Positions 9,175 to 20,074 of a DNA stretch of 64,000 nucleotides are shown here, one piece after another (the stretch's first letter is position 1; each line of letters opens with the position of its first letter). The DNA comes from Alphaproteobacteria bacterium (GTDB taxonomy: Bacteria > Pseudomonadota > Alphaproteobacteria > Caulobacterales > Caulobacteraceae). Below the pieces are notes generated by a model. That model made no database searches. It was not told the DNA's origin and saw only the letters and a list, made by a program, of their open reading frames with translations. The translations under genes were made by a program, and so were the position numbers. Location: assembly GCA_025359785.1 (NCBI GenBank), contig JANYET010000006.1, positions 1 through 64,000 of the forward strand. The letters run 5' to 3'.

Positions 9175-9563
9175 GCCGGCCGAAGAAGCTGTCCCTAAAT
9201 ACCGTCCTCGCCGGCCTTCCAAGCTGGAAGGCCGCGCCGGGTGAGCGCGAGGCGATTCGCAGGGCTCTGGCCTTTCCAGACTTCAGCCTCGCCTTCGCTT
9301 TCATGGGTCGCGTGGCTATGCAGGCCGAGAAGCTCGACCATCACCCGGAATGGAGCAATGTTTATGGACGGGTGGAGATTCTGCTGACCACCCACGACGC
9401 CGACGGCGTCACCGAATTGGACGTCGCAATGGCCAAGTTCATCGATCGGGCGGCCCTTTCGTCTGGCGCGATAGAGCCACAAAGGCCGCCGCCGCCGGTT
9501 CCCCCAGAGTTGATGGCCAAAGCCCGCGACGCTGCCCGCAAGCGGCGCCCGCCGAAAACGTAG
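9171..9563 (+). CDS. phhB: Pterin-4a-carbinolamine dehydratase (PhhB/PCD)
   Basis: 130 residues. It dehydrates 4a-hydroxytetrahydrobiopterin, recycling the cofactor of aromatic amino acid hydroxylases. The active-site region [18 protein letters not shown], with the paired histidines and HPEW, and [19 protein letters not shown] are diagnostic. About 30 extra residues follow (proline-, alanine- and lysine-rich, [12 protein letters not shown]), longer than the usual ~100-residue enzyme. No phenylalanine hydroxylase gene is in the window, so its partner is elsewhere or it has another role. ATG 9171 lies inside the HAD stop region. Confidence 0.9.
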   Translation: MSRPKKLSLNTVLAGLPSWKAAPGEREAIRRALAFPDFSLAFAFMGRVAMQAEKLDHHPEWSNVYGRVEILLTTHDADGVTELDVAMAKFIDRAALSSGAIEPQRPPPPVPPELMAKARDAARKRRPPKT

Positions 9564-9683
9564 GCGCCAGAAGGCTCGCATCATCCATGAGAACCATGAC
9601 CTGGAAGGCATCTGGAGATACCGCCCGAAACCGCCTCAGACCGCGGTGGCTTTGAGTCGGAGTCTCAGTGACCTGATCGCCCG

Positions 9684-10103
9684 CTAGTTCGCGACGATGG
9701 CGCCGAGCAGCAGCTTGGCGCCGGGGCGTTTCAGCAGGAGGTCCGTCTGGCGCTGCAAGGATTGGCCGATGTATTCGGCGTTGGGCTCCGAGCCGGACGG
9801 CAGGCCAGCGGCATAGACCTGGATCACCTGCACATAGGCCGCGCGCAGCCGTGGCAGCGACTTGTTGACGAAGTCGCGTAGTTTCGGATCGGAGACCTGC
9901 AGGCCGCAGTCGACGCTCAGCACCCCGCGCCGCCCCCGGGACTTTGTCGTGGTTCCGGTGATCGGGCTGATCGGAATGTAGTCCTCACCGCCGGACTTTT
10001 TCTTTTCGTCGCCCCCCGACTTCTTCTTCTCCTCGCCGGCCGCGACGGGGGCGGGAAGGGCGCAGGCCAGGGCGATGAGGGTCAGCAGGTCGCGACGTCG
10101 CAT
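9684..10103 (-). CDS. Small exported protein of unknown function
   Basis: 139 residues starting MRRRDLLTLIALACALPAP, a twin-arginine-looking signal peptide with cleavage expected near PVAAG. The mature start is a lysine/glycine repeat (two copies of EKKKSGG), followed by a compact domain with DCGLQVSDPKLRDFVNKSLP and YIGQSLQRQTDLLLKRPGA. I do not recognise a characterised family. It is divergent from pseB with only about 60 bp between the starts. Confidence 0.7.
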   Translation of the reverse strand: MRRRDLLTLIALACALPAPVAAGEEKKKSGGDEKKKSGGEDYIPISPITGTTTKSRGRRGVLSVDCGLQVSDPKLRDFVNKSLPRLRAAYVQVIQVYAAGLPSGSEPNAEYIGQSLQRQTDLLLKRPGAKLLLGAIVAN

Positions 10104-10130
10104 GGCCTAACCTATCGCGATTATGGTTAG

Positions 10131-11246
<1,116 letters not shown>

Positions 11247-11247
11247 G

Positions 11248-12450
11248 ATGGCTCCGTCCGGCACCCCCGCCGTGCTTCCCTATGGCCGACAGACCATCGA
11301 GGACGACGACATTGCCGCCGTTGTCGAAGCGTTGCGCGCCGACTTCCTGACCACCGGCCCGACGGTCGAGGCCTTCGAGGGCGCTTTCGCCGAGACCGTG
11401 GGCGCCCGCCACGCGGTGGCCTGTTCCAACGGCACGGCGGCCCTGCACCTGGCCATGCTGGCGCTGGACGTGCAGCCGGGCGAGGTGGTTATCGTCCCGT
11501 CCATCACCTTTCTCGCCACCGCCAACTGTGCGCGCTACGTCGGCGCCGAGGTCGTGTTCGCCGACGTCGATCCCGCGAGCGGCCTGATGACTCCGGACAC
11601 CCTCGCCGAGGCGCTGACGCGCCTGGAAGGCCGCCGGCTCCGGGCCGTGCTGCCGGTGCATTTGCGCGGCGACGTGGCTCATCTTCCGAGCCTCGCGACA
11701 CTGGCCCAGGAGGCCGGCGCGGTGCTGGTCGAGGACGCACCCCACGCCCTGGGCTCGACCATGACCTTCGGCAATGTCGCCGAGCGGGTGGGCGACGCCC
11801 GCCACTCGGCCATGGCCACCTTCTCGTTCCACCCGGTCAAGACCATCGCCACTGGCGAGGGCGGCATGGTGACGACCAACGACCCGGCGCTCGCCGAGCG
11901 CCTTCGGACGATGCGCAGCCACGGCATGGTGAGGCCGGAAGGTGCGGACCCGTGGTGGTACGAGATGCCGGAGCCCGGCTTCAACTACCGCCTGCCGGAC
12001 ATTCTCTGCGCGCTCGGCCTGTCGCAACTCGCCAAGCTGCCACGCTTCGCCGCCCGCCGCCGCGCGCTGGCCAAGGCCTACGAGACCGCACTCGCGCCCT
12101 TGGCGCCTGTGGTCCGGATCGCTGTCCAGCCTCAGTGGAGCGACCCGGTCCTGCACCTGATGTGCGTTCTGATCGACTTCGAGGCCGCCGGCCTGACCCG
12201 CCGCCAGGTGGTTGATGGCTTACGAGAGTACGGAATTGGCACTCAGGTGCATTACATCCCGGTTCACCGCCAGCCCTACTACCTTGAGCGATACGGCGCC
12301 CTCCACCTGCCGGGCGCTGAGAGCTGGTACGCCCACTGCCTGTCGCTGCCGCTCTATCCGGGGATGGCTGACGAGGATGTGGGCCGGGTGGTCGCGGCGT
12401 TGGGGGCGGTGCTGGCCGGCAAGAGATTTAAGCCGCAGACTGCTGGCTAG
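11248..12450 (+). CDS. pseC: UDP-4-amino-4,6-dideoxy-N-acetyl-altrosamine aminotransferase, PseC/FlmB type
   Basis: 400-residue PLP enzyme of the DegT/DnrJ/EryC1/StrS family that aminates the PseB product. Typical pieces are VLPYGRQTIEDDDI at the start, VACSNGTAALHLAML, VEDAPHALGST, and the Schiff-base lysine in FSFHPVKTIATGEGGMVTT. The end has GIGTQVHYIPVHRQPYY, characteristic of PseC. It starts one base after the pseB stop. A strong hairpin at 12465-12517 closes the operon. Confidence 0.92.
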   Translation: MAPSGTPAVLPYGRQTIEDDDIAAVVEALRADFLTTGPTVEAFEGAFAETVGARHAVACSNGTAALHLAMLALDVQPGEVVIVPSITFLATANCARYVGAEVVFADVDPASGLMTPDTLAEALTRLEGRRLRAVLPVHLRGDVAHLPSLATLAQEAGAVLVEDAPHALGSTMTFGNVAERVGDARHSAMATFSFHPVKTIATGEGGMVTTNDPALAERLRTMRSHGMVRPEGADPWWYEMPEPGFNYRLPDILCALGLSQLAKLPRFAARRRALAKAYETALAPLAPVVRIAVQPQWSDPVLHLMCVLIDFEAAGLTRRQVVDGLREYGIGTQVHYIPVHRQPYYLERYGALHLPGAESWYAHCLSLPLYPGMADEDVGRVVAALGAVLAGKRFKPQTAG

Positions 12451-12464
12451 CGCCCTTCCCCCAA

Positions 12465-12517
12465 ACGCTCGTCATCCTCCGGTCGCCCGAAGAGGCGATC
12501 CGGGCCATGACGAGCGT
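12465..12517. terminator. Bidirectional hairpin between pseC and the convergent gene
   Basis: Perfect 11-bp arms (ACGCTCGTCAT at 12465-12475 and its reverse complement at 12507-12517), with further near-complementary sequence (CCGGTCGCC / GGCGATCCGG) inside. It lies between two convergent genes, as expected of a shared terminator, although there is no clear U-run on either strand. Confidence 0.55.
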
Positions 12518-12532
12518 CGGGGTGGGTTTGGA

Positions 12533-14239
12533 TTACGCCGCCAGCGCCGCGTGTTTCAGCAGGTCCCGGATGCCATCGACCTTGTCGGGCGCATTGGTCA
12601 GCTCGGCGCGGGTGCCCTCCAGGCGCGCGAGCTTCAGGGCTTCGGTGCGGGCGCGGTCGGCGGCGGGGCCCAGCGGGCAGACCTCGCCACAGGCGAACCT
12701 GAGGAGCGCGGTCAGGCGGATAAGCGCCGGGACCGTGGCGCGCACCGTCATGGCGATCAGCCTGGCGTCGGCTTCCACCAGCCCGCCGATCTCGCCCAGC
12801 TTTACCTGTATGGGCTTGTAGGCTTCCTCGATCAGGCCGCAGCGGGCGACGGCGCGCTGCAGCTTGGCCAGCTCCGCCAGGCGCATGGCCGGATGGTGCG
12901 TCTCGCGGCTCTGGGTCTCGAACCGCAGGCTGAACACCAGGGAGGTCAGCCAGCGGCCCGCCTCACGCTTGTTGCCGCCGCCGATAATGTTTTCGGTGAG
13001 CCAGATCAACGCCTCGGCTTCGCTCTGCACCGAGGCGTCCTCGCCCAGGTAGACCTCCACGAAATCGCGGGTCACCAGCATCTTGGAGCGGGCGGAGAAG
13101 GCGGCCTGCACCTGATCCAGCGGCAGCAGCTTGCCGGACGCCGCCGTCAGCGCCATCGCCAGGCCCCGGATCACGTCGATCTCGCTGACCGGATCGGTGG
13201 GGCGCAGCCGCCGCCGGCCGGACAGGTCGCGCAGGATCCGCTGGCCGATCGCCGCGCGCACCCCTGTAAAGGCCTCGTCGTTCAGCCATTTGGCAAGACG
13301 CTGGGCGCGGGCGGACAGCTCCGGCATCACCTTGGCGACGCTGCGATTGGCGGTCACCAACTGATCGACCACGTCGGCCGCCGCCAGCCGGCTCATGGCC
13401 GCCAGGCGTCCGCCAAGGTCGAGGTCGCCGCCGACCACATTGTCGAGCCCCTTCTGGGAGCCCACGATCTCTTCCAGCGGCTCAGTGATGACGCAAAGCG
13501 CCAGCTTGCGCCCGGCCCCGTCCGGCGGCGCCTTGTCGGCGAGGTCGAGCAGCAGGCCGACCTTTTCGCTCCAGCTCTGCGCCGGCGCGAGGCTGGCGGC
13601 GACGGCGCAGCCCAGGCGATAGGCCCCGTCCGGATCCTTGGAAAGCTGGCCCGCGACCTTCGCGAAGGTGTCCGGCGAGACGCTGGGCAGGCCCTTCTTG
13701 GCGTCGCGCATCAACCGCTCGATGGCCCGATCGGCCAGGCCGCGGAAGGTCTTGGTCATGGCCGCCACCGAGGCGCCGCGCGAATGCGCCTCGGGCACGG
13801 CGATCTTCTGGATGGCGTGGGTGATCTCGACGGCGCTGGCCTCGAGCCGTTCCACGAGGTCGGGGCGGTGCAACAGCTCGAACGGGGTCGCCTCGTTGCG
13901 CTCGAGCCAGGTTTCGAACAGCCGGCCGATGCGCTCGCGGGCGTGGCAGGTGTAGAGGTCCTGCGGCGAGACGCAGAGCGGCTCGGTGGACTCCGGCGCC
14001 TTGACCTTACGCGCCCGCTCCGGAGCGCCCAGCGACAGGATGGTCAGAGACTGGAACTGGCCGGTGGCCGCCTCCAGGGTCTCGCGCATCACCTTGGCGG
14101 CGGCGACCTGGCCGCGCTCGACCATCTCCTTGGCCGATTCGATCGCGGCGAGGCGGTCGTCGGTGGCGGACTTCAGGGTCCAGCTTGAATCCGGATAGCG
14201 GCGGACAAAGACCTCGAAATGCACGTCGGCGTCGGACAT
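12533..14239 (-). CDS. Conserved-looking 568-residue protein of unknown function, divergent from chvI
   Basis: I do not recognise the family. The protein starts at ATG 14239 (MSDADVHFEVFVRRYPDSSW) and ends AALAA at 12533; the frame runs on upstream only through sequence antisense to chvI/chvG. It appears cytoplasmic: no signal peptide, no membrane helix, largely alpha-helical, with several Arg/Leu-rich amphipathic stretches. The N-terminal ~60 residues (FEVFVRRYPDSSWTLKSAT, then ESAKEMVERGQVAAAKVM) look like a small alpha/beta domain. It shares a 220-bp region with the ChvI/ChvG operon, including four 18-bp tandem repeats, so co-regulation with envelope stress is a reasonable guess. Confidence 0.75.
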   Translation of the reverse strand: MSDADVHFEVFVRRYPDSSWTLKSATDDRLAAIESAKEMVERGQVAAAKVMRETLEAATGQFQSLTILSLGAPERARKVKAPESTEPLCVSPQDLYTCHARERIGRLFETWLERNEATPFELLHRPDLVERLEASAVEITHAIQKIAVPEAHSRGASVAAMTKTFRGLADRAIERLMRDAKKGLPSVSPDTFAKVAGQLSKDPDGAYRLGCAVAASLAPAQSWSEKVGLLLDLADKAPPDGAGRKLALCVITEPLEEIVGSQKGLDNVVGGDLDLGGRLAAMSRLAAADVVDQLVTANRSVAKVMPELSARAQRLAKWLNDEAFTGVRAAIGQRILRDLSGRRRLRPTDPVSEIDVIRGLAMALTAASGKLLPLDQVQAAFSARSKMLVTRDFVEVYLGEDASVQSEAEALIWLTENIIGGGNKREAGRWLTSLVFSLRFETQSRETHHPAMRLAELAKLQRAVARCGLIEEAYKPIQVKLGEIGGLVEADARLIAMTVRATVPALIRLTALLRFACGEVCPLGPAADRARTEALKLARLEGTRAELTNAPDKVDGIRDLLKHAALAA

Positions 14240-14352
14240 AGAGTCGCTCCACAGTGAACCGGATCGTACCGGCGAAGCTTTAAGCTCCGATTGACCGCCG
14301 ATATCCCGCCCCATTGAGGCCGCCCAATTTGTGCCATCGGGCGGGATGACTA

Positions 14353-14424
14353 GCTTACCGCTCGACCCAAGCTTACCTCTCGGCCCAGGCTTACCTCTCG
14401 ACCTGGGCTTGCCCTTCGATCCGA
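14353..14424. repeat. Four 18-bp imperfect tandem repeats upstream of chvI
   Basis: Units start at 14353, 14371, 14389 and 14407. The consensus is GCTTACCTCTCGACCCAG; the first and fourth copies are the most diverged. They lie 35-106 bp before the chvI start in the region shared with the divergent 568-residue gene. No gene in this stretch is convincing, so a role in promoter control or in the chvI leader is possible, as is simple repeat slippage. Confidence 0.85.
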
Positions 14425-14458
14425 GCTCGACTGCCGAATACGGAGACCACGAACCCCT

Positions 14459-15169
14459 ATGGCCAAGATCACCCTGGTGGATGACGACGAGAACATCGTC
14501 ACCTCGGTCAGCCTCGCGCTGGAGAGTCACGGCCACGCCGTGAAGGCCTACTACGACGGGGCCGCGGGCCTTGCGGCGCTGGAAAGCGATCCGCCGGACC
14601 TGGCGATCCTCGACGTGAAGATGCCGCGGATGGACGGGATGGAGGTGCTGCGCCGCCTGCGCCGGACCTCCGACATGCCGGTGATCATCCTGACGTCGAA
14701 GGACGAGGAGATCGACGAGATTCTCGGCTTCAACCTGGGCGCCGATGACTACATGCACAAGCCCTTCAGCCAGCGCCTGCTGATCGAGCGGGTGAAGGCG
14801 GTGCTGCGCCGGGCCGGCGTCGAGGGCGAGGAGCCGGCCACGACTGCCGCCGGCGCCGAGGCCAGCCGCGCCATCAAGCGGGGCAAGCTGACCCTCGATC
14901 CGGCGCGGCACGACTGTCTGTGGGAAGGCAAGCCGGTGAAGCTGACGGTGACCGAATTCCTGCTGCTGCAGTCGCTGGCCCAGCGTCCCGGCTTCGTGAA
15001 GAGCCGCGACAACCTGATGGACGCGGCCTACGACGATCAGGTCTATGTCGACGACCGCACCATCGACAGCCACATCAAGCGCATGCGCAAGAAGTTCCGC
15101 GACGTTGACCCAGAGTTCGACGCAATCGAAACCCTCTATGGCGTCGGCTACCGATACCGCGAAACCTGA
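14459..15169 (+). CDS. chvI: Response regulator ChvI (OmpR/PhoB family)
   Basis: 236 residues. The receiver domain has the acidic pocket LVDDDEN, phosphoacceptor Asp52 in [13 protein letters not shown], the switch Thr in [10 protein letters not shown] and the conserved Lys in [21 protein letters not shown]. The C-terminal OmpR-type winged helix includes [23 protein letters not shown]-like DNA contacts replaced by [11 protein letters not shown], and [16 protein letters not shown]. ChvI with ChvG controls envelope, acid and osmotic stress responses in alphaproteobacteria. The start is ATG 14459. chvG overlaps its end by 32 bases. Confidence 0.95.
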   Translation: MAKITLVDDDENIVTSVSLALESHGHAVKAYYDGAAGLAALESDPPDLAILDVKMPRMDGMEVLRRLRRTSDMPVIILTSKDEEIDEILGFNLGADDYMHKPFSQRLLIERVKAVLRRAGVEGEEPATTAAGAEASRAIKRGKLTLDPARHDCLWEGKPVKLTVTEFLLLQSLAQRPGFVKSRDNLMDAAYDDQVYVDDRTIDSHIKRMRKKFRDVDPEFDAIETLYGVGYRYRET

Positions 15170-16745
15170 CCCGCCGGCCGTTCGGCGGGAGCGGCGCGTC
15201 TCGTGGTTCCGGTGGATTCCGGGGACGCGTCTCGGCCGGCTGATCATCGCGCTGAACGTGCTGGGCCTGGCGATCCTGATCGTCGGCGCCCTGGTGCTCA
15301 ACGAGTACCGGGCGGGCCTTGTCAACGCGCGGATCGACAGCCTGACCACCCAGGGCGAGCTGATGGCCGCGATCATCGACCAGGCGGCCACCGTGGGCGA
15401 GCCCGTGCCGGCGATGGATCCCGCGCCGGCCGGCCTGGTGTTGCAGATGCTGGCCAATCCCCGAACCCAGCGGGCGCGGCTGTTCGATCCGGCCGGCCGG
15501 CCGCTGGCCGACAGCGAACTGGTCGCCGACCGGGTGGAGCAGGGGGTGCTGCGCCCGGCCAGGCCACGCGGCGACAACCGCATGTCCCTGGGGCTCGACC
15601 GGGAGCGCGCCGGGCCGACCGCCAGCGCGGCCCGGGCCGCGCTACAGGCCGAGGTCGCCCAGGCCCTGCGCGGCCTGCATGTTGCCGGGCTGCGGCGCGG
15701 TGAGGACGGCAAGCGGGTGGTCTCGGTCTCGATCCCGATCCAGAACGTGCAGCAGGTGCTGGGCGTGCTGACCCTGGAGGCCAACGACGTCGACGCCATC
15801 ATCGCCCGCGAGCGGCTGGCGCTGATCCCCTTCATCCTGATCGCCATGGCGGTGACCCTGTCGTCCTCGCTGGTGCTGAACCAGCTGATCGCCACCCCGG
15901 TGCGCCGCCTTGCGCGGGCCGCCGACCGGGTCCGGCTGGCGCGCGCGCGGGCGATTTCGCTGCCCGACCTCGCCAAGCGCGATGACGAACTCGGCGACCT
16001 GACCCGCAGCCTGGAGGACATGACCCAGGCGCTGTCGGAACGCATGGACGCCATCGAAAGCTTCGCCGCCGACGTGGCGCACGAGATCAAGAACCCGCTG
16101 ACATCGCTGCGCTCGGCGGTGGAAACGCTCGATCTGGTGACCGACCCGATCGCCCGCGACCGGCTGTTGAGCATCCTGAAGAACGACGTGCAGCGGCTCG
16201 ACCGGCTGGTCACCGACATCTCCAACGCCTCGCGCCTGGACGCCGAACTGTCGCGCGACGCGCCCAAGGCCGTCGATCTGGAACGGCTGATCGCCGAGAT
16301 CGTCGGGCTCTATCAGGTCACCGCCAAGCCGGGGGAGGTCGGTGTGGTCTTCCATCGTCCCGGCGGCCTCGATCCGGTCACGGTGGCGGGCCGCGAGGGT
16401 TCGCTCGGTCAGGTGTTCCGCAACCTTATCGACAATGCGCGGTCCTTCAGTCCGCCGGGCGGGCAGGTGGTGGTGGCCTTGCAGCGCGCGGCCGGCCGGG
16501 TGATCGCCACGGTCTCCGACGCTGGCCCTGGCATCCCGCCCGAGAACCTGGAAACCGTCTTTGAGCGCTTCTACACCTCGCGGCCCAAGGGCGCGGCGTT
16601 CGGCGGCAACTCGGGCCTGGGCCTGTCCATCGCCCGCCAGATTGTCGAGGCGCACAACGGAACGCTGCGGGCCCAGAACCGGCTGGTCGATGGCAAGGTC
16701 GCCGGCGCGGTGTTCCTGCTGATGCTGCCCGAGGCGCATCCTTGA
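15138..16745 (+). CDS. chvG: Sensor histidine kinase ChvG
   Basis: 535-residue inner-membrane kinase that phosphorylates ChvI. It has TM1 at about residues 35-57 ([20 protein letters not shown]), a periplasmic sensor of roughly 170 residues, TM2 in [19 protein letters not shown], a HAMP domain, a HisKA domain with phospho-His315 in [17 protein letters not shown], and an ATPase domain ([41 protein letters not shown]). ATG 15138 overlaps the end of chvI; an earlier in-frame ATG at 15045 would lie deep inside chvI. The stop overlaps hprK (TTGA). Confidence 0.95.
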   Translation: MASATDTAKPDPPAVRRERRVSWFRWIPGTRLGRLIIALNVLGLAILIVGALVLNEYRAGLVNARIDSLTTQGELMAAIIDQAATVGEPVPAMDPAPAGLVLQMLANPRTQRARLFDPAGRPLADSELVADRVEQGVLRPARPRGDNRMSLGLDRERAGPTASAARAALQAEVAQALRGLHVAGLRRGEDGKRVVSVSIPIQNVQQVLGVLTLEANDVDAIIARERLALIPFILIAMAVTLSSSLVLNQLIATPVRRLARAADRVRLARARAISLPDLAKRDDELGDLTRSLEDMTQALSERMDAIESFAADVAHEIKNPLTSLRSAVETLDLVTDPIARDRLLSILKNDVQRLDRLVTDISNASRLDAELSRDAPKAVDLERLIAEIVGLYQVTAKPGEVGVVFHRPGGLDPVTVAGREGSLGQVFRNLIDNARSFSPPGGQVVVALQRAAGRVIATVSDAGPGIPPENLETVFERFYTSRPKGAAFGGNSGLGLSIARQIVEAHNGTLRAQNRLVDGKVAGAVFLLMLPEAHP

Positions 16746-17194
16746 GCGCCGGCGTGGGTGAGGTCCGTCACGCCGGCCTGATCGCCATGCGCGTCGGCGG
16801 GGTCTGGCGCGGCGTGCTGATCGAGGGGCCGTCCGGGGCGGGAAAGAGCGACCTGGCGCTCCGGGCGCTTTCCGAGGGATTTTCGCTGGTCGCCGACGAC
16901 CGCGTGGTGCTGTGGCCCTGCGAAGGACGGCTGTTCGGCCGGGCGCCGGATGTGTTGTTCGGCCTGCTGGAGGTCCGCGGGCTGCAGGTCATCCGCGTTC
17001 CGACGATACCGCTTTGCGAGGTGGCGCTGATCGCCCGCTGCGCGACGCCGGAACGCATGCCCGAGCCGCGATCCGCGGAGATTTGCCGGGTCGCCACGCC
17101 GCTCATCGAACTCGACCCGCGGGAGGCCTCGGCGCCTGCGAAACTACGACGCGCACTCAGCCACTTTGACGAGGACCGCAAGAGGCGTATTTAG
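16742..17194 (+). CDS. hprK: HPr kinase/phosphorylase, short alphaproteobacterial form
   Basis: 150 residues, consisting only of the C-terminal catalytic domain found in alphaproteobacterial HprK; the Firmicute N-terminal domain is absent. Walker A is LIEGPSGAGKSDLALRAL (Lys35) and LVADDRVVL follows as in the family. It phosphorylates a serine of HPr and can reverse the reaction. The start is TTG 16742, overlapping the chvG stop. Adjacency to EIIA and HPr, which follow on the same strand, supports a regulatory PTS coupled to the ChvI/ChvG system. Confidence 0.93.
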   Translation: MSAGVGEVRHAGLIAMRVGGVWRGVLIEGPSGAGKSDLALRALSEGFSLVADDRVVLWPCEGRLFGRAPDVLFGLLEVRGLQVIRVPTIPLCEVALIARCATPERMPEPRSAEICRVATPLIELDPREASAPAKLRRALSHFDEDRKRRI

Positions 17195-17275
17195 CACGGC
17201 TTCGCGGGACGGGTTCTTTAGGACCGCGTGGGTGGGGATACCCTTGAAAGAGTTTTGCATGAACCGGCCAGGCGC

Positions 17276-17680
17276 GTGATCGGGCTCGTGATCGTGACCC
17301 ACGGCAGGCTGGCCGAGGAGTTCGTGTTCGCCATGGAGCATGTGGTCGGGCCGCAGGCTGCGGTCGAGGCCATCTGCATCGGGCCGGAGGACGACATGGA
17401 GCGGCGCCGCAAGGATATCCTGGCGGCCTGCGGGCGCGTGGACACCGGCCACGGGGTCATCCTGCTCACCGACATGTTCGGCGGCACGCCGTCGAATCTC
17501 GCCATCTCGGTGATGGAGCAGACCAAGGCCGAGGTGATCGCCGGGCTGAACCTGCCGATGCTGATCAAGCTCGCCAGCGTGCGCGGCCGCCAGAGCCTGG
17601 AGGACGCCGTCGCCTGCGCCCAGGAGGCGGGGCGCAAATATATCTCCGTGGCCTCCTACGTGCTGGCCGGCGAAAAGTAG
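17276..17680 (+). CDS. PTS EIIA component, mannose-family type
   Basis: About 134 residues. It has the EIIA(Man) fold signature IGLVIVTHGRLAEEF, with the phosphorylated His9 in THG, and VILLTDMFGGTPSNLA. No membrane EIIB/C/D genes are present, so it should act as a regulatory phosphate sink rather than in sugar uptake, as in other alphaproteobacterial PTS clusters. Start choice: GTG 17276 gives the standard family length; GTG 17228 in the same frame would add 16 unlike residues. Confidence 0.92.
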   Translation: MIGLVIVTHGRLAEEFVFAMEHVVGPQAAVEAICIGPEDDMERRRKDILAACGRVDTGHGVILLTDMFGGTPSNLAISVMEQTKAEVIAGLNLPMLIKLASVRGRQSLEDAVACAQEAGRKYISVASYVLAGEK

Positions 17681-17704
17681 GGGCCGGCGAAAAGTGAGCC
17701 CAAG

Positions 17705-17986
17705 ATGAGCCAAGGCGGGGCGACCCGCACCGTCCAGATCGTCAATAAGCGCGGTCTGCACGCCCGCGCGTCCGCCAAATTCGTGAAGACCGCCTCCGGT
17801 TTCGAGGCCGAGGTGCGCGTCTCCAAGGACGGCCAGACGGTCGATGCCCGCTCGATCATGGGCCTGATGATGCTGGCCGCCGGCCCCGGCAGCGCCATAG
17901 AGATCGAGGCCGAAGGCCCCGACGCCGAGGCCGCGGTGACCGCCCTCGACGCATTGGTCAGCGCGAAGTTCGACGAGGACGAGTGA
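17705..17986 (+). CDS. ptsH: Phosphocarrier protein HPr (NPr type)
   Basis: 93 residues. The active His19 lies in VNKRGLHARASAKFV and the regulatory Ser50, the HprK target, in DARSIMGLMMLAAGPGS. In alphaproteobacteria this HPr passes phosphate from EI(Ntr) to EIIA proteins and works in signalling rather than sugar transport. The last gene of the run that starts at chvI; ptsP is not in the window. An inverted repeat lies directly downstream. Confidence 0.95.
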   Translation: MSQGGATRTVQIVNKRGLHARASAKFVKTASGFEAEVRVSKDGQTVDARSIMGLMMLAAGPGSAIEIEAEGPDAEAAVTALDALVSAKFDEDE

Positions 17987-17996
17987 AACTCGTCCT

Positions 17997-18187
17997 GCCT
18001 CCCCCGCGAAGCGGCGGGAGGGGGACCGCGCCCCGCAGAGGGCGTGGTGGAGGGGGCGAACCGCAGACTTGGCGGATCGGTCGGCGATAAGAGATTCAGA
18101 GCTTGAGGCTCGCCCCCTCCACCCCGCGCTCTTCGCTGCGCTCGGCGCGCGGTCCCCCTCCCGCCATCGCTGCCGCGATGGGTGAGG
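17997..18187. repeat. Long imperfect inverted repeat between ptsH and the ABC exporter genes
   Basis: Two related GC-rich blocks face each other at about 17997-18059 and 18109-18187. They share GCGGGAGGGGGACCGCG and GGTGGAGGGGGCG in inverted orientation, with about 50 bp between them. It sits between convergent operons. The same kind of block recurs at 43255-43437, so this looks like a dispersed palindromic intergenic repeat that may also act as a terminator. Confidence 0.75.
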
Positions 18188-18196
18188 TAAGACGCT

Positions 18197-18963
18197 TCAC
18201 GTCTTCAGCCGCCAGCCGGTGCGGAAGATCCAGGTGATGAAACCCAGGCAGGCCAGCATGAACAGCAGGGTCATGCCGAGGCTCACGCCCACCTGCACGT
18301 CGGACACCCCATAGAACGCCCAGCGGAAGCCGGAGACCAGGTAGACCACCGGGTTGAACAGCGCGACCTTGGCCCAGAACGGCGGGAGCATGTTGATCGA
18401 ATAGAAGCTGCCGCCCAGAAAGGTCAGTGGCGTGACGATCATCAGGGGCACGATCTGCAGCTTCTCGAAGCCATCGGCCCAGACGCCCAGGATGAACCCG
18501 AACAGCGAAAAGGTGACCGAGGTCAGGATCAGGAACGCCAGCGCCCAGAACGGGTGGACGATCTCGAAGGGCACGAACAGCCGGGCGGTGATCAGGATGA
18601 TTGTCCCCAGCATCACCGACTTCGACGCCGCCGCGCCCACATAGCCCAGCACCACCTCGACGGCCGAGACCGGCGCCGACAGCATCTCGTAGATCGTGCC
18701 CGACCACTTGGGCATGTAGATGCCGAACGAGCCGTTGGAGATGCTCTCGGTCAGGATCGACAGCATGATCAGGCCCGGCACGATGAAGGCGCCGTAGGAG
18801 ATGCCGTCCACCTTGGCCATCCGGCTGCCGATGGCGGCCCCGAAGACGATGAAATAGAGCGAGGTGGAAATCACCGGCGCGGCGATCGACTGCACGATGG
18901 TGCGGAAGGTCCGGGCCATTTCGAAGCGGTAGATGGCGCGCACGCCATAGAGGTTCATGCCGC

Positions 18964-18967
<4 letters not shown>
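18197..18967 (-). CDS. ABC-2 type transporter permease (YadH/DrrB-like)
   Basis: 256 residues with six predicted membrane helices. It shows the ABC-2 pattern: the cytoplasmic start [17 protein letters not shown], the [16 protein letters not shown] loop, and [20 protein letters not shown] followed by [20 protein letters not shown]. It pairs with the ATPase gene upstream to form an exporter; the substrate is not evident (lipid, polysaccharide or drug). The start is ATG 18967, overlapping the ATPase stop (ATGA); the longer frame reads antisense-like sequence inside the ATPase gene. Confidence 0.9.
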
Positions 18968-19920
<953 letters not shown>

Positions 19921-20074
19921 GCGTTTCCCCCGTAGGCCCGCAGATAGGGCTCAGAGGACGTTCAATCCAGGCCGGCGCCGACTCGCGGGCTCGCGCGTTT
20001 GACGTTTGATCGATCGCGGGACGATTTCCGGCCCGTGGTGTAAGAGTGCCCACGACAAGGTCAGAGAGCTCAGA

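Noticed and set aside
12533..16267. 1244-codon open frame on the minus strand
   Set aside because: Only 12533-14239 codes a protein; the rest runs antisense to chvI/chvG and is open because of high GC.
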